This document shows, piece by piece, positions 29,131-39,344 of a stretch of DNA of 64,000 bases (positions are counted from its first letter, which is position 1; each line of letters starts with the position of its first letter). The stretch comes from Arachidicoccus rhizosphaerae (GTDB lineage: Bacteria; Bacteroidota; Bacteroidia; Chitinophagales; Chitinophagaceae): positions 235,677 through 299,676 of the forward strand of contig NZ_FNQY01000003.1 in assembly GCF_900107765.1 (NCBI RefSeq). The letters run 5' to 3'. A program made the position numbers and the translations under genes. A model generated the notes under the pieces. It saw nothing but the letters and a program-made list of their open reading frames with translations. It was not told the DNA's origin and ran no database searches.

Positions 29131-31686
29131 TTATCTGATGGTCAAGGTCTGACTTCCTGGTTTTAATGCATATGATTTCCCAGCCCAGATAAATTCACCC
29201 GTAAGTCCGTCAGGCAAGGTTATTTTGGCATTCAGACCTGAGGAACCATTTCCGGCCACGGCCTCTCTCCTCTCAAGTCCCACTGTAATCTGACCTGCTG
29301 GCACATCCATGGCTCCGTTCGCAGACCTAAGATCTCCTAAATGCGGCTCAATCCTTACCTTACTAAACCCCGGCGCTGATGGTGTAATTCCAAGGATAGT
29401 AGCTAAAAAGTCATAAGCCGGACTAGTTGACCAACCGTGACAATCTGATCTCGTAGGCTCCGGTTTCTCCGCAAACGTCGTTAATCCTATTTTCAACATA
29501 TCCAGCCATGGAGTGAGCGATTCATAATATTTATCACCAAGACCAGCCTTAACCATCGCTCTTGTCAGATAAAAACGGTAATAAAAAGTTGCTTGGCTCA
29601 GCGTAGTATCTTTCAATATCTGCTCCATAACTTCCTTCTGCTTTTCAACGGGTATTGCATTTGTTAAAACTCCCAGGATACTAGCATGTTGGCTAAACTG
29701 ATTTTTATCTCTCGTATCTGCCATTTCACCGCGCTGCTCATCAAAGCAAGATTTGTAAGTAGCCTGCGCCAGCTTGTTTGCCAAGGCTGCATAATGTTCA
29801 CTTTTTTTATATTGATTAAATCCTGCAAAGAGATTAGCTGCCTGTTGTAAGGTTAGGGCGTATTGCAAAGTAATCACCGAACTATTGCCTTCGCTAACTC
29901 CAGCAGGCACCCCATTTTTAAAGGCAGGATTCCAGTCCACAAAATTCCACCAGTTTAAAGGGCCCAACATTCCTGTTGACGAATCAATGCGGTTTTCAAA
30001 CCAGCTCAGTACCTGGCTAGCTCCCGCCAGATAGTTTTTGACAAAGTTTTGGTCTGGTCGCAACATCCAGTAATCATGTAGCATCGTCACCCACCATAGC
30101 GAAAACGGTGGTATAACTTGAAAACGGTTGCTGGGATACCGTCCCTCGGTTAGTCCTTCGGGTGTCAGTGATAAATAAAAATCATTAATTGCTTTTCTAA
30201 CCAAACGGTCATCCCGGCTATTATATAATGTAATTAAAGCCTGGATTCTGGTATCCGCTTCATATTGTAATTGTTCATAATAAGGACAATCAAAATAGGT
30301 TTCTCCTGCACAAAGTCTTGCAGTACGCCAGCCGACATCCCAAATTTTAGTGAGTGAACTGTCTGAACTATTAAATTTTGCTGACCTTTTCAAGGGATAA
30401 GCTGCAAAAGTATTTTTAAATGACTCAATAGACACAGGCATCTCTGACGTCTCAATACTTAATAAAACATACCGAAAGGTCCTGATCCAAAGCGGACGGA
30501 AAACTCTCTTTTCGCCTCCATCCGGCAAATATTCATCAAAAAGACCTTTAACGGTTTTACCTTCAATCGAATCCCGGTTCCCTTTTTGATTGGTACTATC
30601 CAAAAGCGCTTCCGTGTAAGTTAATTTAATTATAGCACCTTTGCCACCACTAACAGTCAGCTCGGGATATCCAACCGTTTCATAACCTTGATCTATTAAA
30701 ATATTTAATTTTTGATGAGCAGGTATCTTGAGGGCTTTTCCCGCGTTAAAATCTGACATAAAAGACTGCTCTAAATCTTTGAGCGTTTTTTCGGCAATCT
30801 CGTTTTCAGATTCAACCCGCCGAATCTTCCCAACCGGTTCCATCTGATGCTGCATCTGAGGAATAGATCTCGGTACAAGCGTCCACCTATTATCCGTACC
30901 ATAGCCTGCAGGTGCAACCGGCGCTGCGATATTAGTAGCCGATAACCAATCGCTATCATTGTAATCTATTGCTTCCCAACCCCAAGGATACAGAGCTCCC
31001 TCTACCCTGTCCCCTGGCCCGGATACGAAATAACTATGTAGTACCTCTCCCGTATTCAACGCCGTTGGGTGGTAGGCTGTATCATGCATCACTTTCCAAC
31101 TGGGACCTGTATTAAAATTGTCCAGATTACCCTGATCCATATTATCCTGCTGAACTAAAAATCCCGTTTCATTTGAAATTTGTGCCACAGGTGCATAGGT
31201 GCCCATATTCCAGACCTCTGCCGCAAGGACATTCTTACCTAATTTCAGATAAGGAGCCAGATCATAACTGCCAAAAGCCCAATGCGTCAGATTACCTCGA
31301 GCAGGTCCGTCCCCTATCCAATGTCCATTAATATAAAGCCGGTAGCGGTTATCAGCAGATACGTGTATAATATAATGACTTGGCAATGTAGCCAGGTTAA
31401 CCGCCTTTCGAAAATGATATACACCATAGGCCCTTGGATCCGCCTGCTGCTCATTCATATGAATCCAATGACCTGGCCAGGTTCCCTGCAATAATTTTGG
31501 ATTAACAGCTATCAGAGTCTCAGATCGTTCCCTTTGAGACATCACAGGATGGGAAATAAATATAAATAAAACTATATAAATAAATGATTTACAAAATACT
31601 ATATTACTAAATCTAGAAAACTTAGAACAATTTACTCCGTATATATTTCTTAGAGGCTTCAACATAGGACAAAATGATTTTATCAA
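29131..31686 (-). CDS. Alpha-L-rhamnosidase-like glycoside hydrolase (GH78 type)
   Basis: This 851-residue protein, or about 844 from the inner ATG at 31665, has a signal sequence with hydrophobic core SFIYIVLFIFISHPVMS. Beta-sandwich domains follow with YRLYINGHWIGDGPARGN and the LKLGKNVLAAEVWNMG strand. The six-hairpin catalytic barrel starts near residue 460 with DCPYYEQLQYEAD (466-478), corresponding to the DCP-x-R/E-E catalytic region of GH78. The C-terminal rhamnosidase beta-sandwich is marked by DCHGWSTSPAYDFLATILGI. It should release rhamnose or a related sugar outside the inner membrane. It is alone in an accessory region; the nearest SusCD is 9 kb away. Confidence 0.88.
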   Translation of the reverse strand: MIKSFCPMLKPLRNIYGVNCSKFSRFSNIVFCKSFIYIVLFIFISHPVMSQRERSETLIAVNPKLLQGTWPGHWIHMNEQQADPRAYGVYHFRKAVNLATLPSHYIIHVSADNRYRLYINGHWIGDGPARGNLTHWAFGSYDLAPYLKLGKNVLAAEVWNMGTYAPVAQISNETGFLVQQDNMDQGNLDNFNTGPSWKVMHDTAYHPTALNTGEVLHSYFVSGPGDRVEGALYPWGWEAIDYNDSDWLSATNIAAPVAPAGYGTDNRWTLVPRSIPQMQHQMEPVGKIRRVESENEIAEKTLKDLEQSFMSDFNAGKALKIPAHQKLNILIDQGYETVGYPELTVSGGKGAIIKLTYTEALLDSTNQKGNRDSIEGKTVKGLFDEYLPDGGEKRVFRPLWIRTFRYVLLSIETSEMPVSIESFKNTFAAYPLKRSAKFNSSDSSLTKIWDVGWRTARLCAGETYFDCPYYEQLQYEADTRIQALITLYNSRDDRLVRKAINDFYLSLTPEGLTEGRYPSNRFQVIPPFSLWWVTMLHDYWMLRPDQNFVKNYLAGASQVLSWFENRIDSSTGMLGPLNWWNFVDWNPAFKNGVPAGVSEGNSSVITLQYALTLQQAANLFAGFNQYKKSEHYAALANKLAQATYKSCFDEQRGEMADTRDKNQFSQHASILGVLTNAIPVEKQKEVMEQILKDTTLSQATFYYRFYLTRAMVKAGLGDKYYESLTPWLDMLKIGLTTFAEKPEPTRSDCHGWSTSPAYDFLATILGITPSAPGFSKVRIEPHLGDLRSANGAMDVPAGQITVGLERREAVAGNGSSGLNAKITLPDGLTGEFIWAGKSYALKPGSQTLTIR

Positions 31687-32354
31687 AAAATGAATTAAAA
31701 CCCGCAGTGAAAATTTTACTTAAGGACTATAAAGAAGTTTCTTAAAGAATACAATTTCATAAATTTTTACCGGACAGCCAATGAAAATTATCATTATTAA
31801 ACCAGCTAGGCTCGACAATTAATTATAACTAACTATAATAACTAAATAATATTCAAAACGATAGAGCAATTTAATAATAACCAAATTATTCTATTTCATC
31901 AAAAATATTTGACGACCATTGACCTTTCAGCAACTTCCACTATTTCCTTACTCGACAATCCGATTTCTCAAACAATCTTGGCACATGATCTTCATGACAA
32001 CAAGTCCTCTTCGTTGAAGTGAAGATTTGTTATCATGAAGATTGATAAAAGAAGGGTTAGGCGGTCTAAAGGCTGACAAACTGCAGCCCGATTATTTTCA
32101 TTCAAAAAAAATAGACTCAACGGATGATAATAATGTAAATATATAATATTTATTTAAAATATATTAAAAAAAACAATTTCCAATAAATCATAATAGGAAT
32201 TCGAGAGCCCACTTTCCCATCATTGACAAATACTGCCTGGTTTAAGCTGTAATGATAAATGCATCATGAAATTTAGATTTTATTCAGTTTCCTTTTTTAT
32301 ATGATATTAATATTCGTATCTTTATTGGCCGAACTTATCAAAAACAAATGCCAG
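31687..32354. other. AT-rich intergenic region before hicA, no gene seen
   Basis: Two-thirds of a kilobase without a credible frame. A weak TATCTTTA (32317-32324) may be the hicA -7 box, one base off the consensus. Nothing else was identified. Confidence 0.35.
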
Positions 32355-32543
32355 ATGAAATATTCGGAACTCGAAAAGAAAATAAAAAAAATCGGTTGCA
32401 ATGATACAGGTAAAAAGATGAACGGTCATCCATTATGGTATAGTCCCATAACGGATAAATATTTTAAAATGAGCAATCATAAAAGCGAAGAGGTTAAAAA
32501 AGGTACACTTCAAAGCATTTTAAAAGATTCAGGTTTGAAGTAA
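32355..32543 (+). CDS. hicA: HicA-family toxin (mRNA interferase)
   Basis: The start at 32355 gives MKYSELEKKIKKIGCNDTGK, 62 residues, the usual HicA size; an upstream in-frame ATG at 32301 adds a hydrophobic tail not seen in the family. HicA has a double-stranded RNA-binding fold with a catalytic His, here His25 in NGHPLWYSP, and the core KYFKMSNHKSEEVKKGTLQS. It cleaves mRNAs when free of HicB. hicB follows 18 bp downstream. Confidence 0.88.
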   Translation: MKYSELEKKIKKIGCNDTGKKMNGHPLWYSPITDKYFKMSNHKSEEVKKGTLQSILKDSGLK

Positions 32544-32561
32544 AGTTTTAAATTAATAATA

Positions 32562-32972
32562 ATGAAAACAGTAAAAGCATTTATCGAAAGAGGGAGCGAC
32601 GGCACCTACGGTGTATATATTGACTTAGAGGATAATACCTTGAATTATGGTATTCATGGTGAGGGCAAATCTGCAAAAGAAGCGCTGGAAGACTTCAAGG
32701 CTTCCTATCAACAGATGAAAGCATTCTATAATGAACTGGGTAAAAAGTTTGTAGAAGCTGAATTTAATTACTATTACGACCTGCCCTCCTTTTTGTCCTA
32801 CTACAGTAATATCTTATCCTTGGCTGGTTTAGAAAGATTAACAGGCATTAATCAAGGCCAGCTGAGCCACTACGCAACCGGATACAGGAAGCCCAGCAAA
32901 AAAACTGTCGAGAAAATTGAGCAAAAATTACACAAGTTTGCAGAGGATATTCAACAGATTGCATTCATTTAA
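32562..32972 (+). CDS. hicB: HicB-family antitoxin
   Basis: This 136-residue protein has the degenerate RNase H-like HicB fold in its first 70 residues (VKAFIERGSDGTYGVYIDLE and GEGKSAKEALEDFKASY). The C-terminal half is a DNA-binding helix-turn-helix, LERLTGINQGQLSHYATGYR. It should neutralise HicA and repress the pair's promoter. The order toxin then antitoxin is normal for HicAB. Confidence 0.9.
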   Translation: MKTVKAFIERGSDGTYGVYIDLEDNTLNYGIHGEGKSAKEALEDFKASYQQMKAFYNELGKKFVEAEFNYYYDLPSFLSYYSNILSLAGLERLTGINQGQLSHYATGYRKPSKKTVEKIEQKLHKFAEDIQQIAFI

Positions 32973-33154
32973 TTAAATCTTATACGGGAATCTGCTGAAG
33001 TATATAATCAAAATTCTTTATAGTTTTACTACCTCTAACTAAGCATCGGAGGCACTTTACCCGTCTCTCGGTTTAAACTGCATATACTAGCCATCAGTCT
33101 AGCCTACCATTAATAAAGTCAAACAAGTAATACATTTTCAAACAATCCAGCCCT

Positions 33155-34114
33155 CTACTTTAAGCTAAATAGGCTATCGACGAATTCATGTTTATTAAAA
33201 ATCATCAGATCCTCTACCCTTTCTCCAACACCAATATAGCGCACAGGAATATTTAACTGGTGGGCTATAGCCAGCACAACGCCGCCTTTTGCAGTTCCAT
33301 CTAACTTAGTGATAGCCAGTGATGATACATCTGTTGCCTCAGTAAATTGTTTAGCTTGTTCTAAAGCATTTTGACCGGTAGATCCATCTAGTACCAACAG
33401 TACATCACTGGGGCCATCAGGCACTACTTTTTCAATCACTCTTTTAATTTTATTGAGTTCATCCATTAGATGAACCTTGTTATGCAATCGTCCTGCTGTA
33501 TCAATAATAGCAATATCAGCATTTTTTGCCACCGCACTCTGAACTGTATCAAAAGCTACGGAAGCAGGATCACTGCCCATTGGCTGCTTTACAATAGGCA
33601 CACCTACTCTTTCGCTCCAGATAGTCAGTTGGTCCACCGCTGCAGCTCTGAAAGTATCAGCTGCTCCGAGCACAACTTTATTGCCTGCCGCCTTATATCT
33701 GGCAGCCAGTTTCCCAATGGTCGTTGTTTTACCAACTCCATTTACGCCAACCACTAATAATACATAAGGCTTTTTAACGGCACCCAGATCAAAAGTTCCA
33801 AAATTAGCTTCGGTTACATCAGGCAAAATCTCTTCAATTTCTTCTTGAAGTAATCTATTTAAATCACTGGTAGTTACGTATTTATCTTTAGCAACCCTTT
33901 TCTGTACACGATCAACGATTTCCAGAGTTGTATCCACACCAACATCAGCTGTAATTAAAGCATCTTCCAGATTATCTAGTACCTCATCATCTACCGTAGT
34001 TTTACCGGCAACTGCTTTTGTAATTTTTGATAGAAAATTATCTTTGGTTTTTTCTAATCCCTGATCCAGTGTCTCTTTTTCTTTCTTACCAAATAAATTC
34101 CCAAAGAATCCCAT
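33155..34114 (-). CDS. ftsY: Signal recognition particle receptor FtsY
   Basis: SRP-GTPase that brings nascent membrane proteins to the translocon. The 319-residue protein has only the NG domains: four-helix N domain, then G1 loop GVNGVGKTTT (123-132), DTFRAAA, DTAGRLHN and TKLDGTAKGG. The acidic A domain of E. coli FtsY is missing, which is normal in this phylum. It is transcribed alone, ahead of pyrE with a 193-bp gap. Confidence 0.96.
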   Translation of the reverse strand: MGFFGNLFGKKEKETLDQGLEKTKDNFLSKITKAVAGKTTVDDEVLDNLEDALITADVGVDTTLEIVDRVQKRVAKDKYVTTSDLNRLLQEEIEEILPDVTEANFGTFDLGAVKKPYVLLVVGVNGVGKTTTIGKLAARYKAAGNKVVLGAADTFRAAAVDQLTIWSERVGVPIVKQPMGSDPASVAFDTVQSAVAKNADIAIIDTAGRLHNKVHLMDELNKIKRVIEKVVPDGPSDVLLVLDGSTGQNALEQAKQFTEATDVSSLAITKLDGTAKGGVVLAIAHQLNIPVRYIGVGERVEDLMIFNKHEFVDSLFSLK

Positions 34115-34307
34115 AAATTATTATTTAATAGTAAGTTATAAAATTACTCTTATTTTTTTAGCTTTTTTGACAATCTCCTGATATCCAACCATATCATTCA
34201 TAAAATTAATTGCAATTAAACTCAATATAATACTAGCTAACAATATATTACAATTAATTAGTAAACAGACTTAGTCAATAATTTCATAGAAGATTATCAA
34301 TGACCGC

Positions 34308-34943
34308 CTATCTCCCCCATTCAGATGGTTTTTCCCGCCATTCTAGTAGTTTGCCTTCATCCGCTGCCTGAATCATTCCCTTTCCTTTAGCAAGCTCAAT
34401 CAATGCTCCATAATTGGTAAGGGATTTGAAGTTTGTTTCATTGGCTGCAAAGGCATCCACTGCCTTTTGAAAACCATAATTAAAAATTGAGACAACACTT
34501 ATAACATCAACATTTTCATTTTTTAATACATTTACAGCTTCAAGGCTACTTAAACCGGTAGAGATTAAATCTTCAATCATAACCACCTTCCAGCCTTGCT
34601 CTAATTTACCTTCAATCTGGTTGCCCATACCATGACCTTTAGGCTTGGAACGTACATAGACAAAAGGTAATTTAAGCTGATCTGCCACCAAGGCGCCCCA
34701 GGGTATCCCCGCAGTAGCCACACCGGCTATTGCGTCTGCATCCGGATACGCATCAAAGACCACATTGGATAGCTCGCTTTTAATAAAATCTCTGATAAAA
34801 GGAAATGACAATAATTTACGATTATCACAATAAATTGGACTTTTCCATCCACTGGCCCAGGTAAAGGGTTGTTCGGGACTCAGTTTTACGGCTCCTGCCT
34901 GTAATAATTTCTCGGCGATTACTTTTTCGTCGGTCTTTGCCAT
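34308..34943 (-). CDS. pyrE: Orotate phosphoribosyltransferase
   Basis: Converts orotate and PRPP to OMP in pyrimidine synthesis; cytosolic. The 211-residue protein has SGWKSPIYCDNRKLLSFP, the loop YVRSKPKGHGMGNQIEG and the PRPP motif VVMIEDLISTGLSS. A TACCTTCG box on the minus strand at 34962-34969, 19 bp before the start, is one base off the -7 consensus. Confidence 0.95.
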   Translation of the reverse strand: MAKTDEKVIAEKLLQAGAVKLSPEQPFTWASGWKSPIYCDNRKLLSFPFIRDFIKSELSNVVFDAYPDADAIAGVATAGIPWGALVADQLKLPFVYVRSKPKGHGMGNQIEGKLEQGWKVVMIEDLISTGLSSLEAVNVLKNENVDVISVVSIFNYGFQKAVDAFAANETNFKSLTNYGALIELAKGKGMIQAADEGKLLEWREKPSEWGR

Positions 34944-35052
34944 AGCTCTAAAAAATTTTCACGAAGGTAAAATATTATTGCCTTGTTAGGTCATTATTGG
35001 TAAATTTAGTCCCTCAAATACAATTAAATTATCCTATTCAAAATACGTTTAT

Positions 35053-35478
35053 ATGTCTAAGCCCAGAATAGAGGCCGCAGGTGGCCTGATTACCGACAGC
35101 CAAGGTCATTTACTATTAATCTATAGAAGAGGCTATTGGGATCTGCCTAAAGGCAAGGTCGACCCAGGAGAATCGGTAGAAGACTGTGCCATAAGAGAAG
35201 TTCAGGAAGAAACAGGTATCAGTGAGGTAACCTTAGGAGAACTGCTAGGGATTACCTTACATGAGTATTTTGATCAATGGACCCATCAGGATGTAGAAAA
35301 ACAGACACACTGGTTTGCCATGAAGGCAGCAGACGGCCAGCACTTGACTCCCCAGACCGAAGAAGACATTGAACAGCTAATCTGGGCCGATCAGATCCAA
35401 ATTGACCTTTGCATGCAGGACACCTACCCTAATATCTTAGAAATCGTTAGTAAAGCAGGCTTTTATAAAAAGCCATAG
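35053..35478 (+). CDS. Nudix hydrolase
   Basis: This 141-residue enzyme hydrolyses a nucleoside diphosphate linked to another group. The Nudix box is complete: from Gly34 to REVQEETGI (48-56), with the GE at 39-40. The single domain and the GYWDLPKGK strand fit the diadenosine or small-nucleotide type (MutT/NUDT2-like). Substrate unknown. Divergent from pyrE. Confidence 0.9.
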   Translation: MSKPRIEAAGGLITDSQGHLLLIYRRGYWDLPKGKVDPGESVEDCAIREVQEETGISEVTLGELLGITLHEYFDQWTHQDVEKQTHWFAMKAADGQHLTPQTEEDIEQLIWADQIQIDLCMQDTYPNILEIVSKAGFYKKP

Positions 35479-35597
35479 CAGGCCAATAATATTTTCAGGT
35501 GCATAAATTTCAACTGACATAGGGTTGTCAGCGGGGTGATTTTACTTTGCGTACTAAGGTCTTACGACCCGGCTATGTCTACCGTAAAGTTGAACCC

Positions 35598-36218
35598 ATG
35601 AATCATATAACCAGTTCAAAATCAAACACGCCAAGCATAATCCAGGAGCAAATTACCTCCTATAAACCTGGTAGGTTATCTTATCTGAGACTCCTGCTAC
35701 CGGGACTTTTTATCCGGCTAGGTTTACTGAGTATACTAGCCAGTTTAGCCTTGCTCTACTACAGCTCCTCTTCCAACCAGACAGGAAAAACCGAGGCAAT
35801 ACCTCTTGGACTAGGTCCGACTAATATTTATTTTAGTGGCGGCCTGCTTAGACTAAGCAATTTAAACAACGTAAAAGTAGCACCCGCCTGTCAAAGTCCG
35901 GTTTTCTTACTTCCATCAGACAACAGCAGCGCCACTACAAGCTCCGCCCCTAATAACATACTCGCCTTCACAGGACTACAATGGCTAAGCTGGGGTTCGC
36001 TGTTCTTTATATCCACGCTGCTATTTGCCTTTCTGTTACTTTTGCTGGAAGGCATTATTACACGCCGCCAAACCGCTCCCCCTAGCACAAAAAAGCCAAA
36101 GTCGCTTATTGTAATCTCCACCCCTAACCGGTCTTTATGGACACGCAAACGTCCGTTTCGCAGTGTCAACAAAAAAGGCAGGCAGCAAATCTTATCTGTC
36201 TTTGAAAAGTTCCTTTAA
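35598..36218 (+). CDS. Hypothetical two-helix membrane protein
   Basis: From the ATG at 35598 the product has 206 residues (MNHITSSKSNTPSI). It has two hydrophobic helices, at about 31-52 and 116-145, separated by a Ser/Asn-rich periplasmic loop, and a basic C-terminal tail (RKRPFRSVNKKGR). No family is recognised. It lies between the Nudix gene and the convergent GH2 gene. The hydrophobic pattern suggests it is a real gene, but support is modest. Confidence 0.45.
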   Translation: MNHITSSKSNTPSIIQEQITSYKPGRLSYLRLLLPGLFIRLGLLSILASLALLYYSSSSNQTGKTEAIPLGLGPTNIYFSGGLLRLSNLNNVKVAPACQSPVFLLPSDNSSATTSSAPNNILAFTGLQWLSWGSLFFISTLLFAFLLLLLEGIITRRQTAPPSTKKPKSLIVISTPNRSLWTRKRPFRSVNKKGRQQILSVFEKFL

Positions 36219-36303
36219 ATTTCTGCCGGCGCTTAGTCAAATAACTAACTGAACAATTAATATATTAAATAATTTTTTACATTATAATATACTGTTTAAA
36301 TCC

Positions 36304-39126
36304 CTACCATTCAGTTGCAAAATCCATCAGCTCCTCCTTTGTATTCCAACCAGAGAACTTCACTTGTAGACGACCGACACCTTGAAGTCTTTCAAAAGTC
36401 ACACTTAACTCTTTGGACTCACCAGGCGCCAGGGTTACATAATTGTCAGACCATAAGGCGGCATTGATTTCCTCGCCATCCACCAGCACCTGCCCCCTGT
36501 TAAAAAAGGCAATCTGCTGGCCTTTGTTTTCCAGTTTAATGGTCATTTTTTCCCAGCCACGGTGTTGGTCTGAGTTAACAACAGAGGCCGAAATTTTGGT
36601 ACCGGTCATCTGGTTAAGCGCTGTGTAATCATTTCCTGCAGCTGTCCAATAAACATTACTAGAGACCTCTTTGCCAGCCTGATCTTTTAAAGACAACAGG
36701 ATAAATCTAAATTCGCTTTGTCCTTGTAAAAGTTTTTTCAGGCTAAGTGCCGTGATGGCATGATCGGCAAGAGCCTGTTTTACTTTTGCCGTCTGTTTAC
36801 CGGTTACTTTACCTGTAATATCATAAAGGGTCGCTTCTGCTGTCAATCCACCCTGATCAAAACGGCTCCGATTAATGACAGCCACTGCTGAGTCATTTTG
36901 ATTAAACTGAATATGAACAGGCTCACAGGCTTTTTTCATATAATAATAACCCGCATTCGGCAGTAAATACCAGTCATAGATCTGCCAGATTACGCTAGGC
37001 AGTGCGGCATTCAGTTTCCAGAGCATCACACCACCGTTGTCGCTGATCTTAGAATTGGCTGCCTCAAATATCCCCTGGTACCCCGTTGCATTCATTAGCT
37101 GCATTTTATTGGAAAAGCTGTCTATTTGCAGGGGCTGTCCATAGCGGCTGACCATATCCTGATAGTACTCATCATATTTCCCGGCACCTGTGCAGGCGTC
37201 ATGATACCCCCAGGTATTATTGAACGGATAAGGCAGGGTCGTATCCCAGACCATATCAGGAATCACTTTTCTTAAAGTATTTAAAGGTGGCTGAGAAGGA
37301 ATCCCTGTTTCATCCTTAAAGAGCCAGTCTTTGGCAGTATCTGCCAGGCTGTAATAGACCTTGGGATCTTTCCATGCGTAAGGTCCGCCGCTATATACAC
37401 CAGCAGGCTTATTATCAGGCCAGGAGCCCAGCCAGCCTTTAGGCATTTTAGCATAGCCGGAAGAACTGGGAATATAAGGCCTTGTGCCATCCAGCGTTAT
37501 AATCGCCTGACGCATCCCATCATAAAGCTCTTTACGGGCATGGCCTTCATTACCGCCGGTCCAGACCAGTAAGCTACTGTGGTTGCGTATGCTTAAGATA
37601 GAACTGGTCACATTCTTCAAAAATACATTACCCTGGAATGGATAATCCGGTGAGCCTTTAAATTCTCCTTGCGTATCTCCGGTCACCCAGAAATCATTCC
37701 AGACCAAAAGTCCGAGTCTGTCTGCCGCGTCCCAGAAGGGTTCAGGAGGTGTAATGCCCCCACCCCAGATACGAATCAGGTTCAGGTTGGCATTTTTACA
37801 TAAAGATAGTTCCGTATAAAAACGTTTAGCGTCCCTGTCCAGCATCATATCTGGGACCCAGGCACCACCCACCAGGTGAATTCTTTTGCCGTTTACATAA
37901 AAATTTCTTCTGTAAAATCCGTCATAATGTCCGCCAACGGATTCTGCTTCTGATTTTACCGTGCGGATCCCAAAAACAAAACTGGTATCATCCAGTGTTT
38001 TTTCCTGACTGGTAAATTTCAGCTGGATACGGTACAGGTTCGGATCTCCATAACCAACCGGCCACCAAAGTTTTGGATTTTTCACCAAGAGGTCCTTAAT
38101 TTTATTGGCATCCAGACTGACACTCCCCTGCCCCTTGGCTCCTACTGTCACGTCCTGGGAAAATGAGATCCGGTCACTGCTGTTACCTTTAAAATTCTCA
38201 GGGTGGATACTGACCTGAAGCTTTCCCTTAACGGCTTCACTACTGCTATTGTGTAAGGCCAGATTCAATTTCAGGGAGGCTTCGCTGGTGTCTGGCAGTT
38301 TAGGCAGCTCAGTAATTAACTGTGTATTGCCAATAGAGACCACACCTGTTTCTCTTAAATAGACCGGTTGCCAGATACCCATATTACGATCCCGGGTAGG
38401 CGGCATCCAGTCCCAACCTACAGAACACAGCATGGTCACGTTTTTACCAATATCTCCGGTAGGACCACCGTTCAGATAAAAACTACCCAGCGCCTGCAAC
38501 TGTTCCGTATCCGGCGTTCCCGGATAGTCCAACGGATAGATCTTAACGGCCAGCGCATTACTTTGATTCGCCTTTATAAAAGGAGTTACATCAAATTGAT
38601 ATTTAGCAAACATCCCCACCATTTTGGAAGAGTCCGCTACCTGGTGGCCGTTTAACCAGACTTCCGCCCGGTAATTGATTCCGTCAAATATCAGTTCAAA
38701 TCTTTTGGAAGGGTCTGCGTCTGCTACATTAAAAGTAGTCCTGTACCAATAAGGATCTTTCCATGGATTCTTAACATGAGGCAGATAAGAATACTTATCC
38801 AGTCCATAGGCCGTACTAAAACTATCATTGGCATCCGGGATCAGCATATTATTCATGCCGATATGCGGATCCGGATATACCTTGTTTGCAACCAGGGCCG
38901 TCAGCACGGTAGAAGGCACCGCCGCATCAAACCATGCCTGATCTCCTTTAAAGGCCGGGTCAGAAATCTGCTTGCCTCCAGCGTGGATCTGAGTGGAGCT
39001 CATCAGTTTAAACTGCTTTAACTGAGTCGTACTTACTCCTTGTGCATTCACCACCGCATTACCCGCTCCCAGTAAAGCAAATGCTACCAATATGGATTTA
39101 AAATAATTCTTTGGATGATTCATCAT
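36304..39126 (-). CDS. GH2 glycosidase, exo-beta-D-glucosaminidase-like
   Basis: This 940-residue enzyme has a signal peptide (ends about residue 28). A jelly-roll sugar-binding domain follows with YWYRTTFNV and NYRAEVWLNGHQ, then an Ig-like domain and a TIM barrel. Within the barrel WTGGNEGHA holds Glu527, likely the acid/base, and KDETGIPS holds Glu606, likely the nucleophile. The part from GVMLWKLNAALPSVIWQIYD to the C-terminus resembles CsxA-type exo-beta-D-glucosaminidases more than LacZ. A beta-mannosidase activity is the main alternative. It is exported and monocistronic. Confidence 0.88.
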   Translation of the reverse strand: MMNHPKNYFKSILVAFALLGAGNAVVNAQGVSTTQLKQFKLMSSTQIHAGGKQISDPAFKGDQAWFDAAVPSTVLTALVANKVYPDPHIGMNNMLIPDANDSFSTAYGLDKYSYLPHVKNPWKDPYWYRTTFNVADADPSKRFELIFDGINYRAEVWLNGHQVADSSKMVGMFAKYQFDVTPFIKANQSNALAVKIYPLDYPGTPDTEQLQALGSFYLNGGPTGDIGKNVTMLCSVGWDWMPPTRDRNMGIWQPVYLRETGVVSIGNTQLITELPKLPDTSEASLKLNLALHNSSSEAVKGKLQVSIHPENFKGNSSDRISFSQDVTVGAKGQGSVSLDANKIKDLLVKNPKLWWPVGYGDPNLYRIQLKFTSQEKTLDDTSFVFGIRTVKSEAESVGGHYDGFYRRNFYVNGKRIHLVGGAWVPDMMLDRDAKRFYTELSLCKNANLNLIRIWGGGITPPEPFWDAADRLGLLVWNDFWVTGDTQGEFKGSPDYPFQGNVFLKNVTSSILSIRNHSSLLVWTGGNEGHARKELYDGMRQAIITLDGTRPYIPSSSGYAKMPKGWLGSWPDNKPAGVYSGGPYAWKDPKVYYSLADTAKDWLFKDETGIPSQPPLNTLRKVIPDMVWDTTLPYPFNNTWGYHDACTGAGKYDEYYQDMVSRYGQPLQIDSFSNKMQLMNATGYQGIFEAANSKISDNGGVMLWKLNAALPSVIWQIYDWYLLPNAGYYYMKKACEPVHIQFNQNDSAVAVINRSRFDQGGLTAEATLYDITGKVTGKQTAKVKQALADHAITALSLKKLLQGQSEFRFILLSLKDQAGKEVSSNVYWTAAGNDYTALNQMTGTKISASVVNSDQHRGWEKMTIKLENKGQQIAFFNRGQVLVDGEEINAALWSDNYVTLAPGESKELSVTFERLQGVGRLQVKFSGWNTKEELMDFATEW

Positions 39127-39344
39127 TTTTTACAATAAAAGGTATATAAAAGCTATAGAGAAATATATGATTACAAGACCAGCACAAAACTAAGTCATAA
39201 ATTGCCTGAACATAAATACTAATTTATCAAAAAAAGATACTTTACGAACGAAAAATAAGAAGAAATCAAAGATATTAAAGCTTTAAGAGCATTTTCCTTA
39301 GTTATACTTTTTTATGCACATACTACCCTCCAACAAACCAAAAC

